From assembly GCF_014656095.1 (NCBI RefSeq), contig NZ_BNBT01000002.1:1-64000 (forward strand): DNA of 64,000 bases, written 5' to 3'. Shown piece by piece: positions 8,013 to 15,998 of the stretch (its first letter is position 1; the number at the start of each line of letters is the position of its first letter). This stretch comes from Streptomyces longispororuber (GTDB taxonomy: Bacteria > Actinomycetota > Actinomycetes > Streptomycetales > Streptomycetaceae). The position numbers and the translations under genes are program-made. The notes below the pieces were generated by a model that worked only from the letters and a program-made list of their open reading frames with translations, was not told where the DNA came from and did not search any database.

Positions 8013-8042
8013 ATCGTAGCCAGGCCGCCGAGCGTGCTACAA
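8013..8042 (-). promoter_or_regulatory. promoter of the RiPP-type operon
   Basis: On the minus strand TTGTAG (8042-8037) and TACGAT (8018-8013) are separated by 18 nt, a good vegetative (HrdB-type) promoter. Transcription would start near 8006, giving a leader of about 57 nt before GTG 7948. A direct repeat TGTGCAGA lies within the leader at 7977-7994. The rest of the 602-bp gap (7949-8550) shows no convincing gene. Confidence 0.6.
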
Positions 8043-8451
8043 GGTGCACGGGCCACTGGCCGAAAAGCGTGGTGCAGGAGGGGAGGGAGCGCCCACCGGA
8101 CACCACGACAAGGGGAAGAATGAGTTCCGGCTGACCCTCTGAGCCTGGTGTGACGGGAGGGGCACATGTGACACCTGGGCCGCAGCGGAGGAGGACGCGG
8201 CCGGTGAGCAGCACACCGCCCCGCGTCAGAGCAACACCGTCAACTGCTGTACGCCGCTTGCCCATTGATCGGTTCCCACGGCCGCGATGATGGCTGATTC
8301 CCACCGGCGTGGGGGGGCGGAATGTCGGCCCCCTTTCGCGTCGCCTTTGCGTCACCGGAATGCCGCCGCTTCGCTCCGCTTACGCCGGGGCGGGCCGGCG
8401 GGGGCTCCGTGGAGAGGGGCCGCCCGTACGCGACCACCCGCGAAGGACCGT

Positions 8452-8538
8452 CCGGGACTCGGCCATCCGGAGGGCACCGACCGGGACTTACCGTCCGGAT
8501 GGCAGCAAGCGGGACCTGGCCACCCGGCGGGCACCGGG
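8452..8538 (+). repeat. three imperfect 29-bp tandem repeats upstream of the DJ-1/PfpI gene
   Basis: Units begin at 8452, 8481 and 8510 with C(C)GGGAC. Each carries a near-palindromic core (CCATCCGGAGGGC, CCGTCCGGATGGC, CCACCCGGCGGGC). Placed immediately before the RBS, they could be operator sites or a structured leader. Confidence 0.65.
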
Positions 8539-8550
8539 AGGGTGCTGGCT

Positions 8551-9183
8551 ATGCTGCGGCGCATGGACATAGTGATCCCGCTCTTCGACCGCTTCGAGCC
8601 GCTCGACGCGATCGGGCCGTACGAGATCCTCGCGTACGTGCCCGGGGCCTCCGTACGGTTCGTCACGGCCGAACCCGGTCTGATCGAGGACGTGTTGGGG
8701 TCGATGCCGGTGCACGTGCCGACCAGGTACTCCGAGGTGGAGCGCTGCGACGTCCTGCTGATCCCCGGCGGCGGCAGCTTCAAGACCATGTCGGCCGACC
8801 CCGGCTTCCTCGACTGGGTGCGCCGGATCCACGCCGGGACCCGCTTCACCACGTCGGTCTGCACCGGTTCCCTGGTGCTCGGCGCGGCGGGCCTGCTGGA
8901 GGGCCTGACGGCCACGACGCACTGGAACGCGGCGGCTTCCCTGGAGTCGTACGGTGCCGTCTACACCGCCGAGCGGGTGGTCCGGCAGGGCCGGGTGATC
9001 ACCTCGGCCGGGGTCTCCTCCGGCATCGACATGGCGATCCAACTGGCCGCCCTGCTCACCGACGAGGTGACCGCCCAGGCGATCCAGCTCTACACCGAGT
9101 ACGACCCGCAGCCGCCCTTCGACACAGGGTCGGTGGCCAAGGCCCCGGCCGAGGTGGTGGCCCGGGCGCGCACCCTGGACTAG
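8551..9183 (+). CDS. DJ-1/PfpI family protein, 210 aa
   Basis: Glutamine-amidotransferase-like fold of the ThiJ/PfpI group. It opens with MDIVIPLFDRFEPLDAIGPYE, typical of the subgroup that includes isonitrile hydratase InhA and transcription-factor sensor domains. The nucleophile elbow is T-S-V-C-T-G (Cys about residue 109), followed by the THWNA segment and SAGVSSGID. GGGAGGG 7 nt before ATG 8551 decides that start over the in-frame ATG at 8563. No HTH is fused, so it is a stand-alone hydratase or hydrolase-like protein; substrate unknown. It converges with the Lrp-type regulator, the two stops being 7 bp apart. Confidence 0.88.
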   Translation: MLRRMDIVIPLFDRFEPLDAIGPYEILAYVPGASVRFVTAEPGLIEDVLGSMPVHVPTRYSEVERCDVLLIPGGGSFKTMSADPGFLDWVRRIHAGTRFTTSVCTGSLVLGAAGLLEGLTATTHWNAAASLESYGAVYTAERVVRQGRVITSAGVSSGIDMAIQLAALLTDEVTAQAIQLYTEYDPQPPFDTGSVAKAPAEVVARARTLD

Positions 9184-9190
9184 GGAACGG

Positions 9191-9634
9191 TCACACGGCC
9201 GTCGGGTCGACCGGCCGCTCGAAGAAGGTCTCCAGGACGACCGTCGCCTGCGTCCCGCTGACGCCGTCGATGGCGTAGAGGCGGCGCAGCACGTCCTGGA
9301 GCTGCTCCGTGGTCGCGGTCCTGACCTTGACCAGGACCGAGGCGCTGCCGGCGATGACGTGCGCCTCCAGGACCTCGGGGAGCGCGGCGAAGGCGTCCGC
9401 GGACTCCCCCATCCAGGCGCTCGACTCGACCATCACGTAGGCGAGGACACCGCTGCCCAGCGCCGCCGGGTCCACCTCGGCCGTGGTGCGCCGGATGACG
9501 CCGCGCTCCCTCAGCTTGCGCACCCGCTCGTGGGCCGCCCCCGCGGACAGGCCCACGGCCTGCCCCAGTGCGGCGTACGACTGGGTGGCGTCCTGCTGCA
9601 GTCGGGCCAGCAGGGAGCGGTCTATGTGATCCAC
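9191..9634 (-). CDS. Lrp/AsnC family transcriptional regulator, 147 aa
   Basis: N-terminal winged HTH (DRSLLARLQQDATQSYAALG, then GLSAGAAHERVRKLRERGVI), followed by the RAM/ligand domain (residues about 65-147, LAYVMVESSAW, EAHVIAGSASVLVKV). Length and layout are normal for the family. The start is GTG 9634 with GGAGAG directly upstream; the ORF stays open to 9733 but that extension is not Lrp-like. The divergent neighbour at 9732 is the broken SMP-30 gene, whose original regulation may have involved this protein. Confidence 0.9.
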   Translation of the reverse strand: MDHIDRSLLARLQQDATQSYAALGQAVGLSAGAAHERVRKLRERGVIRRTTAEVDPAALGSGVLAYVMVESSAWMGESADAFAALPEVLEAHVIAGSASVLVKVRTATTEQLQDVLRRLYAIDGVSGTQATVVLETFFERPVDPTAV

Positions 9635-9731
9635 AGCTCTCCATTCGGAATGTCCTTGTGTCGACCATAGCTCATCCTGCACTCTTCCCTTCTGGCCGAA
9701 GAGCATTCGGCACCTCGGTGGGAGGAAGTCC

Positions 9732-10585
9732 ATGACCAGTGACCGCCCCGCGCTCTACGAGATGTTCGACGACCGGTTCCGTACCGGGCGGTGCATGAAC
9801 GGCGACGCCGGTGTGGAGGTGCTGTACACCGGGTGCCGCTGGGCCGAGGGGCCGGTCTACGTTCCCGCCTTCCGGCAGGTGATCTGGAGCGACATCCCGA
9901 ACGACCGCATGCTGCGCTGGGACGAGGAGACCGGTGCCGTCGGCGTCTTCCGCCGCTCCGCCGGGTACACCAACGGCAACACCCTCGACGGCCAGGGCCG
10001 GTTGATCACCTGCGAGCAGGGCAACCGCCGGGTGACGCGCACCGAGCACGACGGCACGGTCACGGTGCTGGCCGACCGCTGGCAGGGCAAGCGGCTGAAC
10101 AGCCCGAACGACGCGGCGGTGAAGTCCGACGGTTCCCTCTGGTTCTCCGACCCCGACTTCGGCATCACCAGCGACTACGAGGGCCACCGCGCGGAGAGCG
10201 AGATCGGCGCCAACAACGTCTACCGGGTCGACCCCGACACCGGTGAGGTACGCCTGGTCGCCGACGGCCTGACCGCGCCGAACGGCCTCATGTTCTCGGC
10301 CGACGAGCGGCGGCTCTTCGTCTCCGACACCGGCGCGAACCACATCCGCGTGTTCGGCGTGCGGGACGACGGCACGCTCACGACGGCGAGGTCTTCGCCG
10401 ACGCCGGGGACCGCGGGAACGCCCGCTTCGACAACATCCGCTTCGACGACGGCGGGCGGCTCTGGGCGGCCGCGATGGACGACGGGGTGCACTGCTACGA
10501 CCCCGACGGCACGCTCATCGGACGGCTCGTCATCCCGGAGACGGTCGCCAACATCGCCTGGGGCGGCGCCAAGCGCAACCGTCTC
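9732..10585 (+). pseudogene. SMP-30/gluconolactonase family gene, frameshifted and 3'-truncated
   Basis: From ATG 9732 a normal SMP-30/gluconolactonase/LRE protein is readable: CRWAEGPVYVPAFRQVIWSD, GNTLDGQGRLITCEQGNRRV, NSPNDAAVKSDGSLWFSDP, DGLTAPNGLMFSADERRL. Near 10380 the family sequence jumps frame. The continuation (GEVFADAGDRGNARFDNIRF, AAAMDDGVHCYDPDGTLIGR, ANIAWGGAKRNRL) is in the +2 frame, consistent with loss of one base in CTCAC-GACGG. The gene stops homologically at about 10585, where sequence antisense to the next gene begins. An active lactonase or hydrolase is therefore not expected unless the frameshift is a sequencing error; the truncation would remain. Confidence 0.85.
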
Positions 10586-10845
10586 CACCCGGCGATGAGG
10601 TCCTTGGTCTCGGCGAACGGGCCGTCGGTGACCGGCGGCCGCCCCTCGCCGTCGTACCGCACCCAGGTGCCCTCGGGAGCGAGCGCCTGGCCGTCGACGA
10701 ACTCGCCGGTCTTCTCCAGCCGGGCGGCGAACTCGTGCATGTACCGCATGTGGGCCGAGATCTCCTCGGGCGTCCACCGTTCCATGGGCACGTCATTGAC
10801 CGCCGCCGGAGCGCCGCGGTAGTGCTTGAGCAGCAGGTACTTCAT
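10586..10845 (-). pseudogene. YCII/DGPF-domain protein, 3'-truncated
   Basis: Reads as the N-terminal part of the YciI-like DGPF family: MKYLLLKHYRGAP at the start and VTDGPFAETKDLIAGW before the break. After the GW the family normally continues for some 30 more residues. Here the frame instead runs antisense into the SMP-30 gene (RRLRLAPPQ...). In actinobacteria this family usually lies beside an ECF sigma factor gene, which is absent here. Start ATG 10845 has GAGGAGAA upstream. The ORF as it stands could still make a 116-residue chimera. Confidence 0.85.
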
Positions 10846-10956
10846 CGTGTTCTCCTCGGTGCCGGTGACCCATTGTGGTCACGTTCACCCCGGGGACGGA
10901 GCAGCTCAGCGGTTCTCGACATCGCCGCGGAACTTTTCACGGAACCCGCGTACGGC

Positions 10957-11595
10957 TCACTTGGCCGCGACCGTACGCACCCCGAAGCCGACCAGCACCG
11001 CCCCCGCGAGCCTGCTCACGCCGCACCGGAAGTGGGGCGTGTCGCACACCGCCCGCGCGGCGGCGACCACAACCGTCCAGCTCAGCAGCCAGGCGAGGAC
11101 GACACTCACCTGTACGAAGGCAAGCACCGCGATCTGCGGCGCGAGGGGGCGGCCCGCGGTGAGGAACTGCGGCACGAGGGTGAGGTGGACCGACGCGGCC
11201 TTCGGGTTGAGGACGTTGGACCAGAGGCCCTGCCCGAAGCCGCCCGCCCGGGCCCACGGCGGGCTCCATCGTCCCCGGCCCGTGGTGTCCACGCCGGCGC
11301 CCGCGCCGCGCCCGGCCGCGCGCCACGTGGTCACGCCGAGCCAGACGAGGTAGAGGCCGCCGAGGAGCCTGACCACGGTCAGCGCCCGGGCCGACGTCAT
11401 GACGAGGGCGGACAGGCCCGCCGCGGCCAGTGCCGCGTGCACCAGGAGCCCGCACGCCGACCCGAGGGTGACCCGCACGCCGTCCGCGCGGGAACCGGCG
11501 AGGACCCGCTGGGTGACCAGGGTGAGGCTGGTGCCGGGGATCAGCGCGAGGGGGACGATCGCGGCGGTGAAGGCGAGTACCTGGTGCCAGTCCAC
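10957..11595 (-). CDS. LysE family translocator, 212 aa
   Basis: An inner-membrane exporter of the LysE/RhtB superfamily with about six hydrophobic helices. The family signature region (ALIPGTSLTLVTQRVLAGSR, residues about 18-37) and the central WSNVLNPKAASVH motif are present. Length is standard. Substrates in this superfamily are amino acids and related metabolites; the specific one cannot be read from sequence. It is monocistronic, with an intergenic gap to the divergent small gene at 11732. Confidence 0.9.
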   Translation of the reverse strand: MDWHQVLAFTAAIVPLALIPGTSLTLVTQRVLAGSRADGVRVTLGSACGLLVHAALAAAGLSALVMTSARALTVVRLLGGLYLVWLGVTTWRAAGRGAGAGVDTTGRGRWSPPWARAGGFGQGLWSNVLNPKAASVHLTLVPQFLTAGRPLAPQIAVLAFVQVSVVLAWLLSWTVVVAAARAVCDTPHFRCGVSRLAGAVLVGFGVRTVAAK

Positions 11596-11720
11596 AGGCC
11601 GAGGTTAGCCGCGCGGGTGGCGTGGCCGGGAGCGCGTTGCCGCCAAGTGGGCGCAGGGGTATGGGATTTCGTGCGTCGCGCGTGGGCGGGGCGGGTGGAG
11701 TTCGCCCGGGGTGCGGGGTG

Positions 11721-11725
11721 ACAAT
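11721..11725 (+). promoter_or_regulatory. possible -10 of a leaderless promoter
   Basis: The hexamer GACAAT/ACAATG lies 6 nt before the GTG at 11732, and no ribosome binding site is present. This is the geometry of leaderless transcripts, which are common in actinobacteria. Confidence 0.35.
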
Positions 11726-11731
11726 GGCCCC

Positions 11732-12100
11732 GTGTCCGTCATCACCTGCGTGTACTGCGGCGAGTCGCTGACCGGTGACCTCCGGGAGGTTCCGCTGCCT
11801 CCGGCCTCCGCGGAGTTCACCGGCGAACGCATGGGGACGCCCCTGCTGCGGCAGGGCACCTACGCGGTCAGCCCCGTGACACTGGCCCTCATCCTCCACC
11901 CCGACGACGCCCCGGGCACGGTCCCGCACGCCGCGCTCGGACGGCGCGGCGGCTGTTGCGGGCCCGACGGGCTCGGCGGGCCCAACCTCCTGTGCCGCGG
12001 CTGCGGAGCCGAGGTGGCGACCGAGCAGACCGACTGCTGGATGGAGCACCTGATCAGCGTCGACCCGGGCTGCGCGGGCATCGGCCCCGCCCGGTCCTGA
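11732..12100 (+). CDS. small cysteine-rich protein with two CxxC knuckles, 122 aa
   Basis: I do not recognise the family. It starts with CVYCGESL and has CCGPDG near residue 80, then CRGCGAEVATEQTDCWMEH near residue 93. The paired CxxC knuckles suggest a zinc-ribbon. The central 50 residues are hydrophobic-polar without membrane helices. GTG 11732 is chosen because the upstream GTG (11711) overlaps the promoter-like sequence. The gene converges with the cupin gene (stops 17 bp apart). Confidence 0.6.
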   Translation: MSVITCVYCGESLTGDLREVPLPPASAEFTGERMGTPLLRQGTYAVSPVTLALILHPDDAPGTVPHAALGRRGGCCGPDGLGGPNLLCRGCGAEVATEQTDCWMEHLISVDPGCAGIGPARS

Positions 12101-12116
12101 ACCGCGGGCGGAGGCG

Positions 12117-12866
12117 TCAGCGCCCCGCCCCCTCGGCCAAGCCGGTGGCGGGTTCGGTGGCGTAGCGGCTCATCGTCCGCAGGTGCCCCTGCGGGGACGG
12201 GGTGCGGCGCTCGGCGATCGTGTCGCGCAGGTCGCGGAAGTACTGCACGTACAGGTCCGGGGTGAACAGGCTGAGCAGGACGGCCGGTTGGCCGGTCGTG
12301 TTGGCGAAGGTGTGCGGAGCTCCCGGCGGGACGAGCACGAACGTGCCCGCCGTCGCGTCGCAGACGTCCTCGCCGACCGTGAACCGCACCGTGCCGGAGA
12401 GGACGTAGAAGCCCTCGTCGTGCCGGGCGTGGCGGTGCTGCGGGGGTCCCGGCGTGTGCGGGGCGAGGACCGACTCGGTGACGGCCAGGCGGTGTTCGGT
12501 GCGGGTGCCGTCCTCCAGGACGCGCATGCGCGTGGTGCCCAGGACGATGCGCTCGCCCTCCCTCGGGCGGACCACCGACACGGCGGGGCACGCCCCCGGC
12601 GCACCGGCCTGCGGCCCGTCGGCAGGCTGTCCATCGGCACGCGGCCCGTCGCCACGCGGCCCATTAACAAACGGTCCATCGCCACGCGGCCCATTGGCAC
12701 ACGGTCCATCGACACGCTGCCCGTCGACACCCGACCCATCGGCACACGGTCCATCGCCACGCGGGCCATTGGCAGACGGCCCATCGGCACACGGTAGATC
12801 GGCACGCGACATCTCGGTCCCGGGCCCCTCGGGCCGCGGCTCGCTCGTCTGCGGTGTGTCAGTCAT
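12117..12866 (-). CDS. cupin-domain protein with pentapeptide-repeat N-terminus, 249 aa
   Basis: The C-terminal 150 residues form a single-domain cupin. Metal-site motif 1 is HRHARHDEGFYVLSG (two His, one Glu) and motif 2 is PPGAPHTFANTTG (His), so it likely binds a divalent metal. The N-terminal 91 residues are a low-complexity array of (D/N)GP-x-x units and are probably disordered. An internal ATG at 12812 could start a shorter form. It is divergent from the LysR gene at 12947, with a palindrome between them, so this is the probable target of that regulator. Catalytic role (dioxygenase, isomerase or binding protein) is not determinable. Confidence 0.85.
   Translation of the reverse strand: MTDTPQTSEPRPEGPGTEMSRADLPCADGPSANGPRGDGPCADGSGVDGQRVDGPCANGPRGDGPFVNGPRGDGPRADGQPADGPQAGAPGACPAVSVVRPREGERIVLGTTRMRVLEDGTRTEHRLAVTESVLAPHTPGPPQHRHARHDEGFYVLSGTVRFTVGEDVCDATAGTFVLVPPGAPHTFANTTGQPAVLLSLFTPDLYVQYFRDLRDTIAERRTPSPQGHLRTMSRYATEPATGLAEGAGR
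12594..12803 (-). repeat. 14-unit 15-bp in-frame repeat in the cupin gene
   Basis: Encodes pentapeptides such as ADGPS, ANGPR, GDGPC, ADGSG, VDGQR, VDGPC, ANGPR, GDGPF, VNGPR, GDGPR, ADGQP, ADGPQ (residues 22-91). Same period as the array in the S9 peptidase, but an unrelated consensus. Confidence 0.9.
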
Positions 12867-12920
12867 GCCCCCATTGCACGGCCCTGGTGCCGCGGCCGTC
12901 CAAGACCCGTTCCGGCACGC

Positions 12921-12939
12921 CGATACCGTACGGGTATCG
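12921..12939. promoter_or_regulatory. LysR-type operator palindrome
   Basis: CGATACC-GTACG-GGTATCG is a perfect 7-bp inverted repeat with a T-N11-A arrangement. It lies between the divergent cupin and LysR genes, 7 bp before the LysR ATG, where an autoregulatory LysR site is expected. Confidence 0.7.
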
Positions 12940-12946
12940 TCGCGCC

Positions 12947-13798
12947 ATGGAGCTACGCACGCTGCGCTACTTCGTGGCGGTCGCCGAGGAACTCCACTTC
13001 GGCCGGGCCGCGGCCCGGCTGCACATGAGCCAGCCGCCGCTGAGCCGGGCCGTCAGACGGCTGGAGGCCGACCTCGGCACCGGGCTGTTCGTCCGGTCGT
13101 CCGCCGGTGTGGCGCTGACCCCGGCCGGGGCGGTGCTGCTCACCGAGGCGCGGGCCCTGCTCGGCCGGGCCGACCGCGTGCGCGCCCGGGTGGCCGCGGC
13201 GGGCGGCGCCCGGCTCCTGACCGTCGGCGTGCTGGGCGACAGCGCCGACCCGGTCGTCACCAGGCTGGCCGGTGCCTACCGGCGGCAGCACCCGGGCGTC
13301 GAGGTCCGCGTCCGCGAGACCGACCTGGCCGACCCCACCTGCGGGCTGCACGCGGGACGTGTCGATGTCGCCCTGACCCGCGGGCCGTTCGACGAGACCG
13401 GGCTGACCGTCCACGAGCTGCGGGCCGACCCGGTGGGCGCGCTGCTGCGGGCCGACGACCCGCCGGCCCGCCACGGTGCCCTGGCCCTGGCCGACCTGGC
13501 CGGCCGCCCCTGGTTCGTCTTCCCGGAGGGCACCGACCGGCTCTGGCAGGCGTACTGGAACGGCGGGGAGCCGCGCGAGGGCCCGGTGGTGCGGTCCGTG
13601 CAGGAGTGCCGCCAGGCCGTCCTCTGGAACGGCACGGTCGGCATGACGCTCCTGGGGCACGAACCTCCCGCGGGCCTGACCGTGGTGCCGCTGACCGACA
13701 TGCCGCCGAGCCGCGCGGTGGTGGCGTGGAACACGGGCGACACGCGTCCCTTGGTCCGCTCCTTCGTCCGGCTCGCGGCGGCCGCGTACCGGAACTGA
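12947..13798 (+). CDS. LysR family transcriptional regulator, 283 aa
   Basis: Classic N-terminal HTH (MELRTLRYFVAVAEELHFGR, then AAARLHMSQPPLSRAVRRLE) and a periplasmic-binding-like effector domain (residues about 88-283, LTVGVLGDSADPVVTRLAGA). ATG 12947 directly precedes the HTH, so the start is secure although the upstream RBS is weak. It probably controls itself and the divergent cupin gene through the palindrome at 12921-12939. Confidence 0.93.
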   Translation: MELRTLRYFVAVAEELHFGRAAARLHMSQPPLSRAVRRLEADLGTGLFVRSSAGVALTPAGAVLLTEARALLGRADRVRARVAAAGGARLLTVGVLGDSADPVVTRLAGAYRRQHPGVEVRVRETDLADPTCGLHAGRVDVALTRGPFDETGLTVHELRADPVGALLRADDPPARHGALALADLAGRPWFVFPEGTDRLWQAYWNGGEPREGPVVRSVQECRQAVLWNGTVGMTLLGHEPPAGLTVVPLTDMPPSRAVVAWNTGDTRPLVRSFVRLAAAAYRN

Positions 13799-13910
13799 AG
13801 CCCCCACGGCGGCAGGGCCTTTCACGACGCCGACAGGTCGCCCCGTCGACGGCTCCTGTGCCTACACTGCCCCCGATACATGATCATTGTTGACCGCTTG
13901 GGGGATACGC

Positions 13911-15083
13911 ATGTCCATACGCGCACCGCACCGGAGACGGAACGTCCTGAAGGGCGCCGCCGTCGCGCTCAGCGCGGCCGTGGCACTGACCTGTGCCGCC
14001 GGTACCGGCACCGCGGCCGAGGCGTCCGGCGGGCACGGCGCCACCCAGCGCGCCCTCGACGCCCTGGAGCGGGCCGGGATGCCGGGGGTGGCCGCCGAGG
14101 TGAAGGACGCACGGGGCAAGTGGTTCGGCTCGACGGGCTACGCCGACACCGCGACCAAGCGCAAGCGCACCCCGGCGGACCACCTGCGCGCGGGCAGCAA
14201 CACCAAGTCCTTCGTCGCCGTGGTCCTGCTGCAGTTGGAGGCCGAGGGCAGGCTCCGCCTGGACGACTCCGTGGAGCGCTGGCTGCCCGGCGTCCTGCGC
14301 GGCAACGGCTACGACGGCACCAAGGTGACGGTACGTCAACTCCTCAACCACACCAGCGGCGTGCACGACATGGTGTCCACGCCGGAGTGGCGGGAGTACA
14401 TGAACGGCCCGGGCTTCCTGGCACACCGCTACGAAACCCGCACCCCGCGGCAGATCGTCGACATGGCACTGAAGTACGCGCCCGACTTCGAGCCCGGCAC
14501 CGGCTGGAACTACTCCAACACCAACTACGTGCTCGCAGGCATGATCATCGAGAAGGTCACGGGCAACACCTACGCGCACGAGGCCGGACAGCGCATCATC
14601 AAGCGCCTGAAGCTGCGCGAGACCACGTTCCCCGGCACCGACCCGACGATGCCCGCGCCCCACCCGGTCGGCTACTCCAAGCTGTACGCGGCGAACCCCG
14701 GCCCCGAGGTCCACGACGCCACGGAGTACAACCCGGCGTGGTCGGGCGCGACCGGCGAGGTCATCAGCACCACGGGCGACCTCAACCGCTACTACAGCGC
14801 CCTGATCAAGGGGGAGCTGCTGCCGCCCGCCCAGCAGCGGAAGTTGCTGGACACGGTGGAGACCGGCACGTTCTTCGAGTACGGGGCCGGGCTGATCGTC
14901 CGCACCCTGTCGTGCGGGGTGAAGGTCTACGGGCACGACGGCATCGTCTGGGGCTCCCTGACCAGCTCGGCGACCACCGCCGACGGCAAGCACACGCTGA
15001 CCTTCCACATCAACGGCGACTGGCTGGAGGACGGCAAGCCGTACGAGGACGTCTTCGAGGCGGAGTTCTGCGGCAAGGGCTGA
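13911..15083 (+). CDS. secreted serine hydrolase of the beta-lactamase/DD-peptidase fold, 390 aa
   Basis: Basic N-terminus (RAPHRRR), hydrophobic stretch (residues 14-36) and small-residue cleavage region indicate a secretory signal peptide. The active-site motifs of class C beta-lactamase/DD-carboxypeptidase enzymes are all present: S96-x-x-K99 (GSNTKS), Y201-S-N203 (WNYSNTN), and a late GHDG replacing K-T-G. This is the layout of the R61-type D-alanyl-D-alanine carboxypeptidases of Streptomyces and of related esterases. GGGGGA 5 nt before ATG 13911 decides the start. It is downstream of, and codirectional with, the LysR gene but probably separate from it. Confidence 0.9.
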   Translation: MSIRAPHRRRNVLKGAAVALSAAVALTCAAGTGTAAEASGGHGATQRALDALERAGMPGVAAEVKDARGKWFGSTGYADTATKRKRTPADHLRAGSNTKSFVAVVLLQLEAEGRLRLDDSVERWLPGVLRGNGYDGTKVTVRQLLNHTSGVHDMVSTPEWREYMNGPGFLAHRYETRTPRQIVDMALKYAPDFEPGTGWNYSNTNYVLAGMIIEKVTGNTYAHEAGQRIIKRLKLRETTFPGTDPTMPAPHPVGYSKLYAANPGPEVHDATEYNPAWSGATGEVISTTGDLNRYYSALIKGELLPPAQQRKLLDTVETGTFFEYGAGLIVRTLSCGVKVYGHDGIVWGSLTSSATTADGKHTLTFHINGDWLEDGKPYEDVFEAEFCGKG

Positions 15084-15170
15084 ACCACTGCCTGACCGGC
15101 GGGCCGGCCGCGCACCGCGTACGGGCGGGACGCGGCCGGTCGGCCGGCCGGCCGAGGACGAGGTTCTCGT

Positions 15171-15269
15171 CAGCACACTCAGCGAACTCAGCGCACTGAG
15201 CGGACTCAGCGGACCCAGCGCACTGAGCGGCCTCAGCGGACTCAGCGGACCCAGCAGCCTCAGCGGACG
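15171..15269. repeat. 11-unit 9-bp array (CAGCGGACT type)
   Basis: Eleven 9-mers (CAGCACACT, CAGCGAACT, CAGCGCACT, GAGCGGACT, CAGCGGACC, and so on) fill the gap between two convergent genes and overlap the stop of the DHFR-like gene. Alternating CTGAG and CTCAG allow hairpins on both strands, so the array may act as a terminator. Confidence 0.9.
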
Positions 15270-15832
15270 ACGTCGAAGACGTTCTTCTGCAGGCCGTTGG
15301 CGTAGGCCTCGTGCTCGACCAGCCGCAGCTTCTGCGTGTCCTTGTCCGTGGCGCTGAAGAGCCGCTTGCCCGCGCCGAGCAGGAGCGGGAAGACGAGCAG
15401 GTGGTAGCGGTCGATGAGGCCCGCGTCGGAGAGGGACCGGTTCAGCGACGCGCTGCCGTGGACGATGATCGGACCGCCCTCGGTCTCCTTCAGCGCGGCC
15501 ACCTCGTCGAGCGAGCGCAGGATCGTCGTCTCGCCCCAGTTGTCCACCAGGTCGCCCTCCGCGAGGGTGGTGGAGACGACGTACTTCGGCATCGTCCGGT
15601 AGCGGGCGAAGTCCTCCATGCCGGGCCACACGGCACTGAACGCCTCGTAGCTGGCCCGTCCAAGCAGCATGGCGGTGGCCTCCTCCTGCTCGCGGCCCTT
15701 GATCTCGTACGCCTCGGGGAGGAACTCGACGTCCTTGAACGTCCACCCGGAGTTGCGGTAACCGGGTTCGCCGCCCGGGGCCTCCATGACGCCGTCGAGC
15801 GAGATGAAGGCGGTGCTGATGAGGGTGCGCAT
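15260..15832 (-). CDS. dihydrofolate reductase family / RibD C-terminal-domain protein, 190 aa
   Basis: Opens with RTLISTAFISLDGVMEAPGG and has GWTFKD, LLLGRASYEAF, KYVVSTTL, VHGSASLNRSL and PLLLGAGKRLF, the standard blocks of the YyaP/RibD_C group of NADPH-dependent reductases. These are not the folate-pathway DHFR; natural substrates are mostly unknown. Start ATG 15832 has AGAGGAA upstream. It ends inside the 9-bp repeat array and converges with the serine hydrolase gene. Confidence 0.9.
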   Translation of the reverse strand: MRTLISTAFISLDGVMEAPGGEPGYRNSGWTFKDVEFLPEAYEIKGREQEEATAMLLGRASYEAFSAVWPGMEDFARYRTMPKYVVSTTLAEGDLVDNWGETTILRSLDEVAALKETEGGPIIVHGSASLNRSLSDAGLIDRYHLLVFPLLLGAGKRLFSATDKDTQKLRLVEHEAYANGLQKNVFDVVR

Positions 15833-15998
15833 TCTGGTTCCTCTGTGTGGTGACGTATGGGTGGCCTGGGCGGGTGCCGCCGACCGTACACGCGGCCGCG
15901 GCGCCCCCACCATCCCTTACGACTGCCGCTCACGCGGGAACTCATCGGCCGCGGCGCGTGCCGTTCCGCCCGCGCCGACGGCCGTAGGACGCCGCGCC

